From the NCBI RefSeq assembly GCF_001641265.1, contig NW_020167526.1, positions 1,364,001 through 1,428,000 of the forward strand: a stretch of DNA of 64,000 nt. The letters are read 5' to 3'. Under the pieces are notes generated by a model. The model ran no database searches. It saw only the letters and a program-made list of their open reading frames with translations, and was not told the origin of the DNA. Numbering within the stretch: position 1 is the stretch's first letter; the number at the start of each line of letters is the position of its first letter. This document shows, in pieces, positions 32,101 through 41,500 of the stretch. A program made the position numbers and the translations under genes. Origin of the DNA: Pseudogymnoascus destructans. Taxonomy: Eukaryota > Ascomycota > Leotiomycetes > Thelebolales > Thelebolaceae.

Positions 32101-32754
32101 TCGGATCCAACCCTTCTTCTCGCTCTCGTCGAGGTATTTACGGAGCGTGGCCAGTTCCGTTTCCGATAGGTTATATACTGGCCCATACGGTGGTTCTTGG
32201 GTCCCAGTATCGATGGCATGGGTTTTCCTTCCCAGCTCTGGCAGTTCTTCTGCCTTTTCCTCCGAGAAGATGTCGATATAGTCCTCGTATTCCTTCGGGC
32301 ATTGGGTAGGCGCGCTATCATCTGTGTTTAAGGCCAAGACGAAGGCAGTATCACCTTCCTCCCATTCTTCAATATCTGCCACCTCGGCTCTCGCAATATC
32401 GAAGGGCTGGCGCCAGGTCTGTTTGCGCCAGTCAATCTGGGGGTTGACCTGCGTCATCCAATCCATCCCAAGGATGACGTCTACTCCTGGGGTGTCCATG
32501 GAAAGGAGGGTCTGGGCGACCACACATTCCCTTTGAAAGTGGTCCCTAGCTCGGACCTGGGTGGTGGCCGCTCCATATATCACAACCTCTTTTCCATCGA
32601 CTGCCCTTGCCCGTGGCGGTGCCCTATCCCGGCACTCCAAACCCTTCTCTTTGGCAAACAGAGGGTGGATGGTGGACGCGTCAGATCCTGAGTCAAGGAG
32701 GGCTCTTGCCTTGTGCCATCTGGGCCCTACCTGCACCTCTACCTCGATCTCCAT
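29128..32754 (-). CDS. pol: Gypsy-2 Pol (protease, RT, RNase H, integrase, chromodomain)
   Basis: 1208 codons with no internal stop. Order: aspartic protease (LLDSGSDAST, about residue 20, and VILGMDWM), reverse transcriptase (FTKLDIRNAY, then YLDDILIYS at about 338), RNase H (RLETDSSGFA), integrase zinc finger (HDDPLAGH ... CDRCQ), integrase core (SMDFITDLP, ITDRGSVF at about 912, DGQTERQNQ) and a chromodomain (YQVEAVLDHRI ... WVPKHDI, about 1143-1190). It makes the DNA copy and integrates it. All catalytic residues seem present. In the same frame as gag, so a Gag-Pol fusion would need suppression of the two TGA codons. Confidence 0.93.
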   Translation of the reverse strand: MEIEVEVQVGPRWHKARALLDSGSDASTIHPLFAKEKGLECRDRAPPRARAVDGKEVVIYGAATTQVRARDHFQRECVVAQTLLSMDTPGVDVILGMDWMTQVNPQIDWRKQTWRQPFDIARAEVADIEEWEEGDTAFVLALNTDDSAPTQCPKEYEDYIDIFSEEKAEELPELGRKTHAIDTGTQEPPYGPVYNLSETELATLRKYLDESEKKGWIRRSVSPAGAPILFVQKKDGSLRLCVDYRGLNKITVKNRHPLPLITETLDQPQGSRCFTKLDIRNAYHRIRIRPGDEWKTAFRTRYGHFEYRVMPFGLANAPATFQAYMNETLQGLVDTICVVYLDDILIYSQKEEEHADHVREVLGRLREANLYVKLSKCEFNAKWVSFLGYIVTMEGVAMESDRVAAIADWPIPRTHREVQVFLGFANFYRRFVKQYSSVVAPMTGLMKGAKAGKQTGPFVWGEEQQSAFGQLKKAFTTAPTLVHFDPCRRIRLETDSSGFALAANLSQLVEGTKPEEKGEWHPVAFFSKKLDPAELNYEVHDQELLAIVKSFEQWRHYLEGSQYPIEVLTDHNNLKYFMETTALTRRQARWAQALSAYDFHISYRAGKTNPADGPSRRPDYEGEKGSQNVMLPTLKNKLREAMQAGGIPQISRTITSQEGFQIGEPNLQRRKANASSVRLGDDHSKDTKSPGLIVPRVAVAAVAKGESAYSAASEPLIDLIKTLQATDELAVKRAKDIGLARAKGSSDWRVDDAGILRFKGAVYIPPNQAVRMEIFKICHDDPLAGHFGYKKTQELIQRKYYWPGLSEETREYVRGCDRCQRIKPVRHRPYGEMQALRMPSKPFESISMDFITDLPPSVGADQGKASDSILVIVDRYTKVSKYIPCRKTITAPELSCLFLAFWVKDFGIPAEIITDRGSVFTCHFWSAFCFHLKVRRNLSTAFHPQSDGQTERQNQNIEAYLRIHCNQHQDNWVELLHFAELTYNNAFHNSIQMSPNQARYGINIDLRQGIEDDPTRREVPVAKDRINLILELRQELEEAWKQTKEAQIRGYNKLHKPMQYVVGEKVWLSAKNIRTTQPSRKLGHRWLGLYEIIQRISKQAYQLKLPPRYKAIHNVFHVSLLERYWKNTEEPNPPPSPEIVDGEEEYQVEAVLDHRIIKRGRGQREEYLIRWAGYTAADDQWVPKHDIGLSLIEAYHRKHAQGSKDGTT

Positions 32755-32796
32755 TCGACGCTGCGCCGTAGGCTTCTGGGGTTCTGCTGGGAGTCA

Positions 32797-34095
32797 CGCC
32801 CTCTTGGGGGTGTAGGCGTCCAATTTCCTCACCCCTGGGCCTGTGTGTTGGTGTGGGCCTCGACATTCCTTCGCGAGGTGGCCCGCCTTGCCACAGTTAT
32901 AACAATTGATTCCGCTAGGGATTGGCCTAGCGTCCCTACTGTGGGTAGGGGCCTGTCCTCTCGCCGGCCGCTGGTCTTGTGGGCGGTGTCTATTCCAGAA
33001 GGGTGTTCTTTCTCCTTGGGCCGAGGGCTGGGGAGCCCTGTGGCTGCCAGAGTTGCCCTTTCAGAATGGAAAGCTGCCCTGGGAGGTATTCCTTCCTTCC
33101 CTTGAGTTGGGCTTGTCAACGGTAGGAGTTCTCTCTGTTACCCACTGGTTTGTCATTTCTAACATCGCCAGGATATTAACGATAGCGTCCCTGTGGGTAG
33201 AGGAACGCTCTGTGTACCCTCCTTCAAGGAGCCGCTGCCTCATCTCTGGGTGAATCTTCGTCAGAAGGTGGACAGTCTTCTGCGATTCAGTATATGGTTC
33301 CATCTCGCGATCGAGGTCCTCAAGGTAGGCCACAAACTTGCGGATGCTCTGCCCTTTCCGTTGTAGGGCGACGTTATACTTCAAGGCCGCGATGCGTTGT
33401 CGGTTGGCTGGGTCAACATGGAGGTCCCGAAGAAACTCTTCGAACCCAGCGATATCCAAGGGATCTATGTATCCTTCTCCTTGGGTTGCGCACCGGTTAT
33501 CCCATTCCTTCATAGGGTGTCCTTCCAAGTATTGGGCAGCGAAGGCCACCTTAGATTGCTCGGTTGGAAAAGCCCTTGGTTGGTATCGGAAGATAGCACG
33601 GATCGAGGCCATGAACTCGTTGAGCTCTCGGATGGGTTCACCCTTATATACCTTAGGTTCCTTGACCCTTCCCATTGGTCTCTGGGCTGGTGTGACCTCC
33701 ATTGATACGGTAGAGGCAGTCTCTGCCTCCTCCTCTTGTTGGGGTCCTTCCCACTCGTCCTCGATATCTTGGTGTCGCCTTTTTCGACGGTTCTCTTCCT
33801 GAATCCGGGCTTGCTTCTTCTCGAAATCCCGTACCGCCTCAGGGTAGGCGTTGTAATCGTCACCGTGCGATCCTCGGAATACTTCTAGGGCTTCCTTCAT
33901 TGTGTTGAAGTAGGCCCTCTCTTCTTCCACTCGCTTCTGAAGGTCGGCCAACTTCGAGGCCATATTCCCGCCTTGGTCGGCCACCAAGTCGTCAATTTCT
34001 TGGGTCGTAGGTCCTGGAGCTGCCTCGGTGGCCTCGGTGGCTGATGTCGCTCCCCCCGAGGTCGCTCGAGTAATCCGTCTTTCCAAACTTGCCAT
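32797..34095 (-). CDS. gag: Gypsy-2 Gag with in-frame TGA before the zinc knuckle
   Basis: 344 codons (34095-33061) encode a coiled N-terminus and a capsid region (EPKVYKGEPIRELNEFMASI, RKFVAYLEDLDREME). They end SQGSFPF and TGA. The frame is then open through a Arg/Pro-rich linker to the CCHC knuckle NCYNCGKAGHLAKEC and ends at TGA (32794-32796), after which pol continues in the same frame. The position of the first TGA, between capsid and knuckle, is the same as in Gypsy-1, although the sequences are unrelated there. Confidence 0.85.
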
Positions 34096-34207
34096 CCTGA
34101 CCCAGTAGGCTGGATATGGGTAAAGTCAATAGAATTGTAAAGCGTAAGCCTAAGGGTCTCACGGGAGTCCAGGGAACCAGGTCAGGAGGCAGGAAGGTAT
34201 CGTATTC

Positions 34208-34372
34208 TGTAAGCACAATAGGTCTATGTAGATACATCGACTATTGACTGGAGGCCTTCTTCCGAGGCCTCCAACCCCTTTTATCTATGCACCTTGTGCC
34301 CTATTTTACTGAGCCCTATGGGCCGCTTATGAAAGGGACCTCACATGGTGGCACGTGATGGCCTTCCTTACA
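34208..34372 (-). repeat. Gypsy-2 5' LTR (165 bp)
   Basis: On the element strand it runs from TGTAAGGAAGGCC to TTGTGCTTACA, with a GATAAAAGG TATA-like box near the middle. It is followed on the plus strand by CCTGG, an internal LTR-X sequence, giving the integration site. Assigned from TG/CA ends and position only, as the second LTR is absent. Confidence 0.65.
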
Positions 34373-34771
34373 CCTGGTAAGTCATGGAAAGTCTTGGAAA
34401 ATGAGAGAACTACATTCCTTTAGCATAAATAGGATTGCCCTTTCCTTAAGAAAGGGCAAGCAGACAATACAGTAAATTGACTATCACATACTTCCACGTC
34501 TTTTCCAAGCTTCCAAGCATTCATCTTGTTACTCCTTGTTTCTGAAAAGTCAGTGAGGTGTTAACCTCTGACTTACCCCTGAGTTCTCAGACTCAACATT
34601 TGTTGCAACTTGTCTGAACCACTTCACTACATCACACACCTGATTGCTGCATTGTGGAATAGTCTAAGCTACGACCCTTTGGCTCTGTTTTCTAAGACAG
34701 TGTGTTGTCTTAGTAAATTCATCCCTTCCTTGGGTGGCTAGATTCTCACATCTGGTGCACCCACCATTACA
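34373..34771 (-). repeat. LTR-X copy C: first 399 bp of an LTR, cut by Gypsy-2
   Basis: Matches the TGTAATGGTGGG half of LTR-X (compare 4340-4729 and 60658-61060). It begins at CCTGG, where Gypsy-2 inserted. On its right it joins the truncated pogo copy at 34772. Confidence 0.85.
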
Positions 34772-36416
34772 CACTACTCGCCTTTGTTTCTTGTTCTACT
34801 TAATGTATAACGTCTCTATCATCCTGTAGACCTTGCGCTTCTTGTTGAGTAAGTGACCCTCTATGTTGTAGTCATGTTTTTTTAGCCCTTCTGCGTTTGC
34901 TTAGTACTTCATTTGCTCATCGAAGATTTTGGTTCTCTATGTGTAGTAACTCGAACTGGTGCATTATTTGTGATGCACCCTTTGTGAACTGGTCAACAGC
35001 TGCATATATTGTAGTCGGAGAGCTATTTTGGTGATGCGCAATTCGATTTTTAATAAAAGTAGACTGTGATAAGGCTTCAATTGGTTTGTTAGGTGTTTGG
35101 GAAACCTAAGGTTGAGCGGTACTCGGACGGGAGCTGGGGGGCGTTAGCGTCTTCAACCTAAGAGTAAGTGTCGAAATCACACTCTCTAGGTCAAATGGAA
35201 GAAGTCCTACACCTCGGAACACTCCTCGAACATTGCTTTCTGTTATTGCAATATTAAATGCAGCATAGAAGGCAGGAAAGAAATCATCCTTGGTAATGTG
35301 CGTGATATGAGTCCACATCATATCTTCGATTTGGTGGCTGTATGCCTTCTTTAATGGGCTAAAACACCTAACATCGAGTGGCTGTAGGATGTGCGAGGAA
35401 TGAGCAGGCATGCAAAGTGTGATTATGTTGTTTTCTTTGCAATATTCCTCGAACTTGTCCGAATGGTGGCTCTCATGGCCATCAACGATCAGCAACTGAT
35501 AACCACCTACAGTTCGAGTCCTTGTATGCTTCTCGAAATGCCGAATCCAATCCATACCTTTCTCGTTCGTTGTCCAGCCATTTTCTGTAACTGCAATCAC
35601 CCAGCTAGGTGGAAACCCGCTATTTTGATACCATGACGCGAGGTGATTTTTACCCGCAACAATGATAAATGGCGGCACTGTCCAGCCTTGAGTATTAACG
35701 CCTTGAATTACTATAACCCATTCGCGATTGCCAGACTGTATTTTTTTAGCTCTCGTACGACTGTCTGAGCTTGTTACGACCATTGCAGTTGAAATAACAC
35801 CCATCATAAACCCCGTCTCATCAAAGTTGTATATATCTATGTCGTTGATTCCGTACTTTGTAATTGTGCTACGTACGAGCTCAAACCAAGGACGGATAAT
35901 CTTTGGATCTTCGCATTTAGCTCTCTGATAGTCATATTTCCGCTAGAAGCGTGTCTGGAGTTCTAGGGGGAAACCCAACGCGTTCCAACGCGTGGTGTGT
36001 CGCGTGCAGCTAGAAGTCGATTCGCCATATCTTCAACAACAGACATCTGGGAAGGAAATCCTTTTGCCCCTAGGTTGATAATGTATTGAATAAGAACTGA
36101 TTCCTCTAGGTCGGTTATTTTCCTCGAGTTGGCTAGAATATCGCGTCGTAGACGCGTACCGTTCATGCGGCGACCTAGTTTCCGGTGATCATCCTAGCAG
36201 CAACCTGAGGACGCAAATTCGGGTCTCTTTGCATAGCCTGGATCGCAAGGATCAACTGGCTTTCATCGTTCTTTTGGGGCATGTTTTGTTGTGGAGGAGT
36301 TTAACATTTAGTTACAGGGTTCTATCATCGCGATATTTTGGCACATTCGCTAGTTTGGCACATTCGCTAGTTTGGCACATTCGCTAGTTTGGCACATTCG
36401 CTATACACATACGTTA
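34772..36416 (-). pseudogene. Broken pogo/Fot1 transposon copy with four-iteron end
   Basis: The transposase starts at 36282 (MPQKNDESQLILAIQAMQ). It has a TAG near 36180, a deletion and a TAG near 35945, then a long readable part at 35807-35106 (catalytic LLIVDGHESHHS and LLQPLDV). The C-terminal zinc-knuckle end is cut off at 34772. Compared with 36530-38185 it is clearly the same family but diverged, with some CAG-to-TAG changes. Its 5' end (36337-36416) has four tandem copies of a 17-bp unit (TAGCGAATGTGCCAAAC on the minus strand) and ends at ACGT next to TA (36417-36418). Confidence 0.85.
36337..36416 (-). repeat. Terminal repeat with four 17-bp iterons
   Basis: Four head-to-tail copies of TAGCGAATGTGCCAAAC, then TATACACATACGT. 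The partner element at 36431 has two copies of a related 17-bp unit. Confidence 0.9.
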
Positions 36417-36430
36417 TTATTAGTTAACTT

Positions 36431-38291
36431 AACGTACATGTATAGCGAAAGCGCCAAACAAGCGAAAGCGCCAAAATGATGCGGTGACCAAACCCCCCAA
36501 CTAAATGTTAAATTCCTCAACAACAAAACATGCCCCATAAAAATGATGAAAGCCAATTAGTGCTAGCTATCCAGGCTATGCAAAGCGACCCAAAGTTACG
36601 CCTTCGAGTTGCTGCTAGGATCTATTCTGTGGACCACCGCAAGCTAGGTCGTCGTCTAGAAGGTGTACCTTCACGACGCGATATCCAAGCCAACTCACGG
36701 AAATTAACTAACCTAGAGGAGTCCGTCCTTGTTCAGTATATACTCGACCTAGCTGCCAAAGGGTTTCCTCCTCGGCTGTCTGTTGTTGAAGATATGGCAA
36801 GTCGACTACTTGCAACACGCGACGCGTCACGCGTTGGGTCGCGTTGGGCTTCAAACTTTGTTAAGCGGCGTGTAGAGCTCCAGACACGCTTTCAGCGCAA
36901 ATACGACTACCAGAGGGCTAAGTGCGAAGATCCAGAAGTTATTAATGGCTGGTTTGAGCTTGTGCGTAACACAATTGCAAAATATGGTATCGATGAAGCA
37001 GATATCTACAACTTTGATGAGACTGGGTTTATGATGGGCGTTATCTCAACTGCTATGGTTGTAACAAGCTCAGACGGGTGGGCAAAAGCAAAGAAGGTAC
37101 AGCCTGGTAATCGGGAATGGGTTACAGTAATCCAAGGCGTTAGTTCTCAAGGTTGGGCAGTACCACCATTTATCATTGTTGCAGGCAAAAACCACCTTAC
37201 ATCTTGGTATGAGAATAGTGGATTTTCAAGCGATTGGGTGATTTCTGTTACTGAAAATGGCTGGACTACAAACGAGAGAGGCATGGATTGGATTCAGCAC
37301 TTTGAGAAGCATACAAAGGCCCGGAGTGTTGGTGGTTATCGCTTGTTAGTCCTTGATGGTCATGAGAGCCACCACTCAGATGAGTTTGAGGAGTACTGCA
37401 AGGAACACAACATTATTACGCTTTGTATGCCTGCTCACTCTTCTCATCTACTCCAGCCACTTGATGTTGGCTGTTTCGGCCCGTTAAAGCAGGCCTATGG
37501 TCGGCAAATTGAAGATATGATGCAGGCTCATATTTCTCATATTACAAAGGATGACTTCTTTCCTGCCTTCCACGCTGCATTTAACACTACAATGACGGAA
37601 AGTAACATTCGAGGCGGGTTCCGAGGGGCAGGGCTTCTTCCATTTGACCCTGAGAGAGTGATATCTACACTTGATCTTAAGTTAAGGACACCAACGCCTC
37701 CAAGCTCCCGCCCAGGTACTGCTCAACCTTGGGTTTCTCAGACACCAAACAACCCAATTGAAGCTATGTCACAGTCTATATTTATTAAAACTCGGATTTC
37801 ACGCCATCAAAATAGCTCTCCAACCTCAATCTATGCAGCTGTTGACCAGTTTACAAAGGGTGCATCGCAAATAATGCATCAATTAGCACTGCTAAAGGGA
37901 GAGAACCAAAACCTACGACAGGCAAATGAAGTACTAAGCAAGCGCCGGAGAGCTAGGAAAACACGACTACAGCAAGGAGGATCACTTAGTCAACAAGGGG
38001 CGCAAGAGCTACAGGATGAGAGGGATGTTGTGCAGCAGGTAGAGCAGGAAATAAGGGCAAGCCGTGGTCGGAAGCCAAGGGAAGAAACCCGTGCCCGTCG
38101 CTGTGGCAAGTGTGGTGAGACTGGGCACAATGCGCGCACGTGTCAGATTGTAATAGACACCTCTGAGGAAGAGGACTCCGAGTAGTTTCAATTGATTTCT
38201 AATGTTGTGGTAGATTTATCGCAATGTTTGTCGTGAGGGTAGATAATTTTGGCGCTTTCGCTTGTTTGGCGCTTTCGCTATACATGTACGT
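36431..38291 (+). mobile_element. Complete pogo/Fot1-type DNA transposon (1861 bp)
   Basis: About 45-bp near-perfect terminal inverted repeats at 36431-36475 and 38247-38291, flanked by TA on both sides (36429-36430 and 38292-38293). Each repeat reads ACGTACATGTATAGCG inward and has two 17-bp iterons (AGCGAAAGCGCCAAACA). It encodes one uninterrupted transposase. Size and TA target fit the Fot1/pogo branch of Tc1/mariner. It lies head to head with the broken copy, 14 bp apart. Confidence 0.9.
36530..38185 (+). CDS. Pogo/Fot1-type DDD transposase with C-terminal zinc knuckle
   Basis: 551 aa, intact. Residues 1-130 form the DNA-binding part: a psq-like helix-turn-helix (start MPHKNDESQLVLAIQAM) and a CENP-B/Tc5-type second domain (SVVEDMASRLLATRD). 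The catalytic core has NFDETGFMMG (D163), LLVLDGHESHHS (D276) and LLQPLDVGCFG (D312), a DDD triad with 35 residues between the last two. Then a coiled-coil stretch (LALLKGENQNLRQANEVL) and a CCHC knuckle CGKCGETGHNARTC near residue 530. It should cut and paste the element at TA sites. Two broken relatives (4886-5984 and 34772-36416) could be moved by it only if their ends still match. Confidence 0.92.
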   Translation: MPHKNDESQLVLAIQAMQSDPKLRLRVAARIYSVDHRKLGRRLEGVPSRRDIQANSRKLTNLEESVLVQYILDLAAKGFPPRLSVVEDMASRLLATRDASRVGSRWASNFVKRRVELQTRFQRKYDYQRAKCEDPEVINGWFELVRNTIAKYGIDEADIYNFDETGFMMGVISTAMVVTSSDGWAKAKKVQPGNREWVTVIQGVSSQGWAVPPFIIVAGKNHLTSWYENSGFSSDWVISVTENGWTTNERGMDWIQHFEKHTKARSVGGYRLLVLDGHESHHSDEFEEYCKEHNIITLCMPAHSSHLLQPLDVGCFGPLKQAYGRQIEDMMQAHISHITKDDFFPAFHAAFNTTMTESNIRGGFRGAGLLPFDPERVISTLDLKLRTPTPPSSRPGTAQPWVSQTPNNPIEAMSQSIFIKTRISRHQNSSPTSIYAAVDQFTKGASQIMHQLALLKGENQNLRQANEVLSKRRRARKTRLQQGGSLSQQGAQELQDERDVVQQVEQEIRASRGRKPREETRARRCGKCGETGHNARTCQIVIDTSEEEDSE

Positions 38292-38565
38292 TATACGCTT
38301 TATTAATAATCATATCATAATTGATTTTCTAACCCTGCTCAATTAAAAAGAGAGCTTCGGAAAATAGAGGTTGTATAGGTATATTTATAGAAACAGTCTA
38401 CTCTAAAGGGCTAGTTGGGGGGTATAGGGGCAGGATTGTAGGGGCGTCATGTGATATGGGTATGTACTATAACTACTTCATGTAACCTCGAACCGACCCA
38501 TCCGTTATAGGCAGTGATTACTGTACAACACTTCCCCCACTCCTTACTCGCCATCTTTCATTCAG
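38292..38565. other. Intergenic, 3' side of fap1
   Basis: AT-rich. Holds the end of fap1's transcript. No gene. Confidence 0.5.
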
Positions 38566-41500
38566 TCACTGACTAGTGCCGGCGCTTCTTCTGCTACACT
38601 CACACTCACTTTCATCGACTTCACCAGCAACGGCTGCGGCGGTTGCCCCCTCGGCACTCTCCTCCCACGCTCCAACCGCATCCTCCCAATTCTCCACAAC
38701 GCTCTCCTGCCTCTCTCTCTCCTTTACCTTCTCCTTCTCCTTCTTCTTCCCCGCCGCTTTGCTCCCAAGAACCGTAAACGAATTCTTGCCACTGGCAGCC
38801 CACTCGTCGACGACTCTCTTCTTCACAGGCGCACCCTTGACAACCTGGCTCCACCCTCCCGCAGAGCCGGTGTCCTCTCTCCGTGAAACATTCAAGCTCG
38901 CATCCACAGTGCAGAGCGCGACAGCTCCCGCCAGCTTCTTCTCGAGCACCACCTTGGTAAGTGCAGGCTTGAGGCGCAGCAGGGTTGCCTCGTCGACGCC
39001 ATCTGCAAGACTCGCGCGTACCACGATCTCCTCACTAGGGAGGAACTCTATTTTCCACCCCGCGATCTGCGCGGTTGCCGGATCGGATGCAACAGCAGTG
39101 CGGAGCTCATCGAGGGTGAGTGCGAAGCGTGGATTGGCGAGTAGCAGCGCATTGAACGGAACACCCGTGGTTGCTGGGGCGTTCTTGGGCGCCTCGACCA
39201 CGGGGCGAAGCTTGAGGCACTGGCCGAGTGTCTTCATCGGTGCGCTGGAAAAGCGTGGCGCCTTGAAGAGGACTACGTGTCGGTGAGGCTCCGGGTCGAC
39301 GGATTCGGTGTCGAGGGCAAAGTCTTCAGCGAGGGAGTGCAGGAAGGCACGTTGGGCGGCGGACATGGGCTTGAAGCGGAACTGCTTGGCAGTCGTGTCG
39401 GCAGCGAAGACGCGGAACTCGCGCTCTTGCGTCTGACACCACTTCGGGCTTCCTTTGAAGTAGTCGAGAGTGGTGGTGGAGTATGGAATATGGTCATCCG
39501 TGTGGTCGGATGGGATATTGAGGGCGGCAGCAAGCTTGGCATTGCGCTGAAGGCGGAGACATTCGTCGTCGCAGGCCAGGGTCTTGCGTTCAGTCACTGG
39601 CATCGCTTTGGTGGCTAGGCAACGTATTTCCTGCTTTAGGTGCTGGCAGGCACATGTTATGATAACCTTTGCATGGCACGGCTTGTCTTCTTTGCACGGA
39701 TATGGCGCGTGGCAGGGCTCGAGGCAAACGTGGCCGCAACCGGGTGTGGTCTTGGTCTTACCGCAGACATGGAGACATTGGGTGAGGAAAGCATCCTCAC
39801 AATCGCCAGCCCGATGGCATGGCTTCTGGCACGAGTGAATGCCACAACGAAGGCGATGTCCGCAAGTCTGTCCACAGGAGATCTGGGTGGACCAGCAAGG
39901 TTGGTTTTTAAGGATTTTCTTGCCACACATGCATGTCTTCTGCACAAGGTACGGGCACTTGGGGCAGGACTCTCCATCGCCGTGGCATTGGTGGTTGACT
40001 GGGGGATGGCCACATGCGGTGCGCCTATTGCATTGGTGTGGACAAGGAGGCGGCTGAGTGCCGCATGGTAGTGGCGGGTGAAGCACAGTCCGACCGCAAT
40101 TGCAAGAGATCTCATCAAAGATGGCTTCTCTACAGGCGCCGCATGCGCCACGGTGACAGAGTTCTTGACAGGTATGCTCTGGATTCCCACATTTCAAATA
40201 TCTCCTGCAGACTCTCGTGCATATATGCTCGGCCTCAAAGTCTTCCGTTGTCCCACGAGATACCTTCTGCTTTCGCTTCGCTGCAATGCGTTCCCCAGCA
40301 GGCTTCTCGCCAGGGCAACAATGCTCTCCGCACTCGTGTCGTCCGCAGTTGAGGGCTGTCTTGCAAATCCTCATGCACTGCGGGAGAGTCTCCGTACCTT
40401 GGTGGCAGATAGTTGATGACGTCGTTCGTCCACATCGACAGACGATGGGCACTACCTTGAGACAAGGCAAGCACTCTCCTTCATGGCATTTCTGTTGGCA
40501 TTCATGTCCACAAGCCAGCTGTTTCAAGCACAGCTTCTGACAATGCGGAATGGGCTCCTCGCAGGAAATTCTCGTACAGTCCAGGTCTTTCAAAGTACTC
40601 TTTCCGCAAGGGCAGTAGGTGACGGCATCCGGCGATAGTGGACAATGTGGTACATCGCCTGTCTGTTTATGGCAGCTCTTCTCGCAAAAATGGCGTCCAC
40701 AGTCATAGGCACGTTTGCAAACGTTCCCACATTCGAACGATCCGGTCCAGCTGTCAACCTCGTTGCTCTCCTTCACAATGCTACTGTCCTTATCGTCGCC
40801 TCTATCCGAGCAAGGCATCATCTTCTCAACCTTTCCGCAATAACAACGCGATTCGACGAGAACTTCACAGCTTCCGCAGAGTCCTTCATGGCAGCCCTTC
40901 TCGCACTCATGCTTGCCACAGGGCATCATATCACCACACTTTTTGCCGCAGCTCCAGCCACTGTCGTAATGAGTGTCGATGCACCTCTTACTAACCTCGT
41001 ACTTCCCACAGAAACAAGCCTGTACAGGTCCAATGTGAGGACATGGCGGGCATGGTCCAGCATGGCATATCAGGTCACAAGGATGCGGGCAATTCCGTGG
41101 TGCTCGAGGCTTCCCGCAGGTTTGTCCACATGAGTGCGGTGGTAGTCCAGGAATGGCCTTTGGGTCGACATCCTTTGCACACCAGCACGTATACGACTCC
41201 GGCATATCATCTTTGGGTAGATTGCACCCAGGACATCTCCATTGCCTCGCCGGTGGCAGCTCTCCATCCTGCAGTTGCTGTCGGTTCTTCTGCGTAGACC
41301 CCTCGTTCTTCGCCCATTTCTTGACGCATGACAGGTGGAAAACGGTCCAGCAGGTCTTGCACGACCACACCTTTGAGTTCTTGAGCACTTCGCTTGTGCA
41401 GATTGGACATTCGTATAAGCCGTGTAAGATGTCCTCGTGGGTTCTAGTTGCAATATCCGCAGCCTGCGACTTCGAAAGCCGTCGCTGCCTCCCGATATTT

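Larger units (their letters stand above)
28566..34372 (-). mobile_element. Gypsy-2, second Ty3/Gypsy chromovirus (3' LTR missing)
   Basis: 5' LTR at 34208-34372, gag at 34095-33061, zinc knuckle near 32866-32907, pol at 32754-29128 and ORF3. Gag, knuckle and pol are all in one reading frame, interrupted only by TGA at 33061-33063 and at 32794-32796. The 5' LTR sits inside an LTR-X copy at CCTGG. The matching left target sequence and the 3' LTR are not found. Confidence 0.88.

Noticed and set aside
38576..39286. Plus-strand 236-codon frame opposite fap1, and 40638-41133
   Set aside because: Shadows of the Cys-rich coding sequence.
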